Part shown: positions 33,688 to 34,979 of the stretch, piece by piece | Numbering within the stretch: position 1 is the stretch's first letter | Layout of the letters: each line of letters begins with the position of its first letter | Origin: Aquabacterium sp. | Lineage (GTDB): Bacteria > Pseudomonadota > Gammaproteobacteria > Burkholderiales > Burkholderiaceae_C | Assembly (NCBI GenBank): GCA_016185075.1 | Contig: JACPOH010000171.1 | Coordinates: 1 to 34,979, forward strand | Direction of reading: 5' to 3' | Length of the DNA stretch: 34,979 nucleotides | Notes under the pieces: generated by a model | The model's input: the letters and a program-made list of their open reading frames with translations, nothing else | Database searches by the model: none | Told to the model about the DNA's origin: nothing | Made by a program: the position numbers and the translations under genes

Positions 33688-34120
33688 CGCGGCCTTCGCC
33701 ACCGGCCTGGCCATCCGCACCGAAGCTGAACACATCCACAGGCCCCTTCACACCGGGGTTCACATACTGGTAGGCGTGGCCCCAGGGGTCACTGGGCAGC
33801 TTTTCAAGATAGGGCTTCCAGTTGGGCGGGACGGGCGAAGCCGTGGGCTTGGTCACCAGCGCCTGCAGGCCTTGCTCGGCGGTCGGGAAGCGCTGGTTGT
33901 CGAGCTTGTACAACTTGAGGGCCTGCATCAGGTTGCTGACGTCGGTCTTGGCTGCGGTCACGCGGGCGTCATCGGCACGGTCGAGCACGTTCGGCACGAT
34001 CAGGGCAGCCAGCAAACCGATGATCACCAGCACGACCATCAGTTCGATCAGCGTGAAGCCACGCTGCACGGCTTGAACGGCCTCCCGGGCCCGCTGAGGG
34101 GTACGCGCAAACATCTTCAT
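33662..34120 (-). CDS. gspG: Type II secretion major pseudopilin GspG
   Basis: This 152-residue major subunit of the pseudopilus has a leader of about 19 residues ending QRG, then FTLIELMVVLVIIGLLAALIVP. The GspG-specific body includes AAKTDVSNLMQALKLYKLDN, PTAEQGLQALV and DPWGHAYQYVNPG. The calcium-site region FGADGQAGGEGRDADIGSW is at the end, with the conserved Asp residues present. Three in-frame Met codons are close together; 34120 has the best spaced ribosome binding site (GGA about 8 bases upstream), 34126 is an alternative. It is the first gene of the minus-strand operon. Confidence 0.93.
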   Translation of the reverse strand: MKMFARTPQRAREAVQAVQRGFTLIELMVVLVIIGLLAALIVPNVLDRADDARVTAAKTDVSNLMQALKLYKLDNQRFPTAEQGLQALVTKPTASPVPPNWKPYLEKLPSDPWGHAYQYVNPGVKGPVDVFSFGADGQAGGEGRDADIGSWQ

Positions 34121-34300
34121 GTTCATTTCCAAAACAATCTTTTCAATCAGACACCGAAACCGACACCTTGGTTCCGCACGGTGCTGCGAGGGCGCAAGCA
34201 TGCACGAGGACCCGGTCGCCCTGATGCGGGATGAACCCGAGGTTCAAAGGCCACTTTTGAGGGCCACGGTGCATCGAACACCCATCATAATGGCCGGATC

Positions 34301-34734
34301 ATGGCATCACGCTGGACCAGTCCGCCGCTTCGGCGCTGGCAAGCCGGATCAAGCTGCTGGGCGTGGTGGCGCCGCGTCAGGAGGGCGACACCGGTGGCGT
34401 GGCCCTGCTGTCCATCGATGGCAAGCCACCCAAGGCGTTCCGCATCGGCGCCACGATCGAAGGTGATCTGGTGCTCAAGTCCTTGACGCAACGTGGTGCA
34501 GCCATCGGCACGGCGGATGGCCCTGCCACCACCCTGGATCTGCCCTTGTTGCCGCCCCCACCCACGGGCGCCCTGCCCCCGGTCAGTGGGTTCAGCACCA
34601 CGGGCAGCGACTTGACCCACGCCCCTGGCGGCGTGCCGCCACCGCCTGCCGGCGGCATGCCGGGCGCGGTGGGTCGCCTGAGCACCCCGGAAGGCATACC
34701 GGGCGGCATGCCGCCCCCCGGCGTGTCCCGCTGA
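34301..34734 (+). pseudogene. gspC: gspC, 5' region deleted and frameshifted
   Basis: GspC links the inner-membrane platform to GspD through its HR domain. In one frame an HR domain is clear: ASRIKLLGVVAP, GVALLSIDGKPPKAFRIGATIEGDLVLKSL, then a Pro/Gly-rich tail to the stop at 34734. That frame has no ATG before it and a stop at 34288-34290. In another frame an ATG at 34301 begins MASRWTS, a plausible GspC N-terminus, but then reads nonsense (PPLRRWQAG) to a stop at 34486. The expected cytoplasmic tail, membrane helix and linker, about 50-60 residues, are absent between about 34318 and 34335. No hydrophobic helix is encoded upstream in any plus-strand frame. The gene is divergent from gspG and convergent with ilvA. 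Confidence 0.78.
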
Positions 34735-34763
34735 GCCTTGCGGCACCGGGCCCAGCGCCTGGT

Positions 34764-34979
34764 TCAGCGCAAGAAGAGCCGATAGACCGGGTTGCGTGTC
34801 TCGTCCACGTAGATGTAGCCCAGACCATCCAGAAATGGCTTGATGGCCTTGGTCTCGGCCTTGGGCACCTGCAGCCCCACCAGGATGCGGCCGTAGTCGG
34901 CCCCCTGGTTGCGGTAATGGAAGAGGCTGATGTTCCACCCCTGCGGCAAGCTGGTCAGGAAGGTCATCAAGGCGCCTGG
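34764..34979 (-). CDS. ilvA: Threonine dehydratase IlvA, C-terminal end (5' part outside window)
   Basis: The frame runs off the end of the window. The visible 71 residues are the last regulatory ACT-like domain of biosynthetic threonine ammonia-lyase: PGALMTFLTSL, WNISLFHYRNQGADYGRILVGLQVP, and a final FLDGLGYIYVDETRNPVYRLFL. The enzyme makes 2-oxobutanoate for isoleucine synthesis and is inhibited by isoleucine through this domain. It is convergent with gspC, with 29 bases between stops. Confidence 0.92.
   Translation of the reverse strand, partial: PGALMTFLTSLPQGWNISLFHYRNQGADYGRILVGLQVPKAETKAIKPFLDGLGYIYVDETRNPVYRLFLR

Noticed and set aside
1-34979. CRISPR arrays, tRNA/rRNA genes, insertion sequences, prophage or integron signs
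   Set aside because: Looked for repeated spaced units, cloverleaf-like genes, transposase/integrase motifs and long terminal repeats; none was seen.

Overview
The window is a GC-rich, gene-dense piece of a proteobacterial chromosome. The gene set suggests a betaproteobacterium of order Burkholderiales (Aquabacterium, Ideonella, Leptothrix or Rubrivivax type). The evidence is GTP-dependent PEP carboxykinase, a PEP-CTERM protein, a gspG-to-gspF type II secretion operon with gspC divergent, and many short translational overlaps. This placement is an inference from gene content. No tRNA, rRNA, CRISPR array, transposase or integrase was seen.

Layout. (1) 1-706: 3' end of an SMC-like ATPase. (2) 743-9139: secreted or periplasmic hydrolases, namely an M4 thermolysin-like protease (minus strand), a 750-residue exported amidohydrolase/M19-like metallohydrolase, and a pectinacetylesterase/Notum-like esterase. 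Between them, translationally coupled to the metallohydrolase, lies a DUF3299 protein plus a one-ATPase, one-permease MacB/LolCDE-type exporter with a His-rich loop. (3) 9241-11841: a PEP-CTERM surface protein and pckG. (4) 12206-16633: a six-gene co-directional run. It begins with a TupABC/ModABC-like transporter whose ATPase has lost nearly every catalytic motif except Walker A, followed by a MOSC protein, a glutathione S-transferase and an SRPBCC protein. (5) 16634-23322: a 5'-nucleotidase with a small coupled protein, a secreted alpha/beta hydrolase, a Lon-type AAA ATPase without protease domain, and a hybrid histidine kinase. (6) 23315-34734: a type II secretion locus (gspG-H-I-J-K-L-M-N-D-E-F on the minus strand, gspC divergent). 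(7) 34764-end: the C-terminus of threonine dehydratase IlvA.

How it fits together. Four Sec-exported hydrolases sit within about 20 kb of a type II secretion locus, so some are plausible substrates. However, two genes of that locus look broken as written. gspK lacks the stretch coding for most of its N-terminal membrane helix and neck and changes frame there. gspC lacks its membrane-anchor region and also changes frame. Either the system is decaying or the sequence has two small deletion errors; the sequence alone cannot decide.

The most unusual items are the two gsp lesions, the catalytically degenerate molybdate/tungstate-type transporter next to a MOSC gene, and the coupling of a secreted metallohydrolase to a DUF3299/ABC exporter with a metal-binding-like loop. 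Motif positions were read directly from the sequence. Family assignments rest on recognition of motifs and were not checked against a database.
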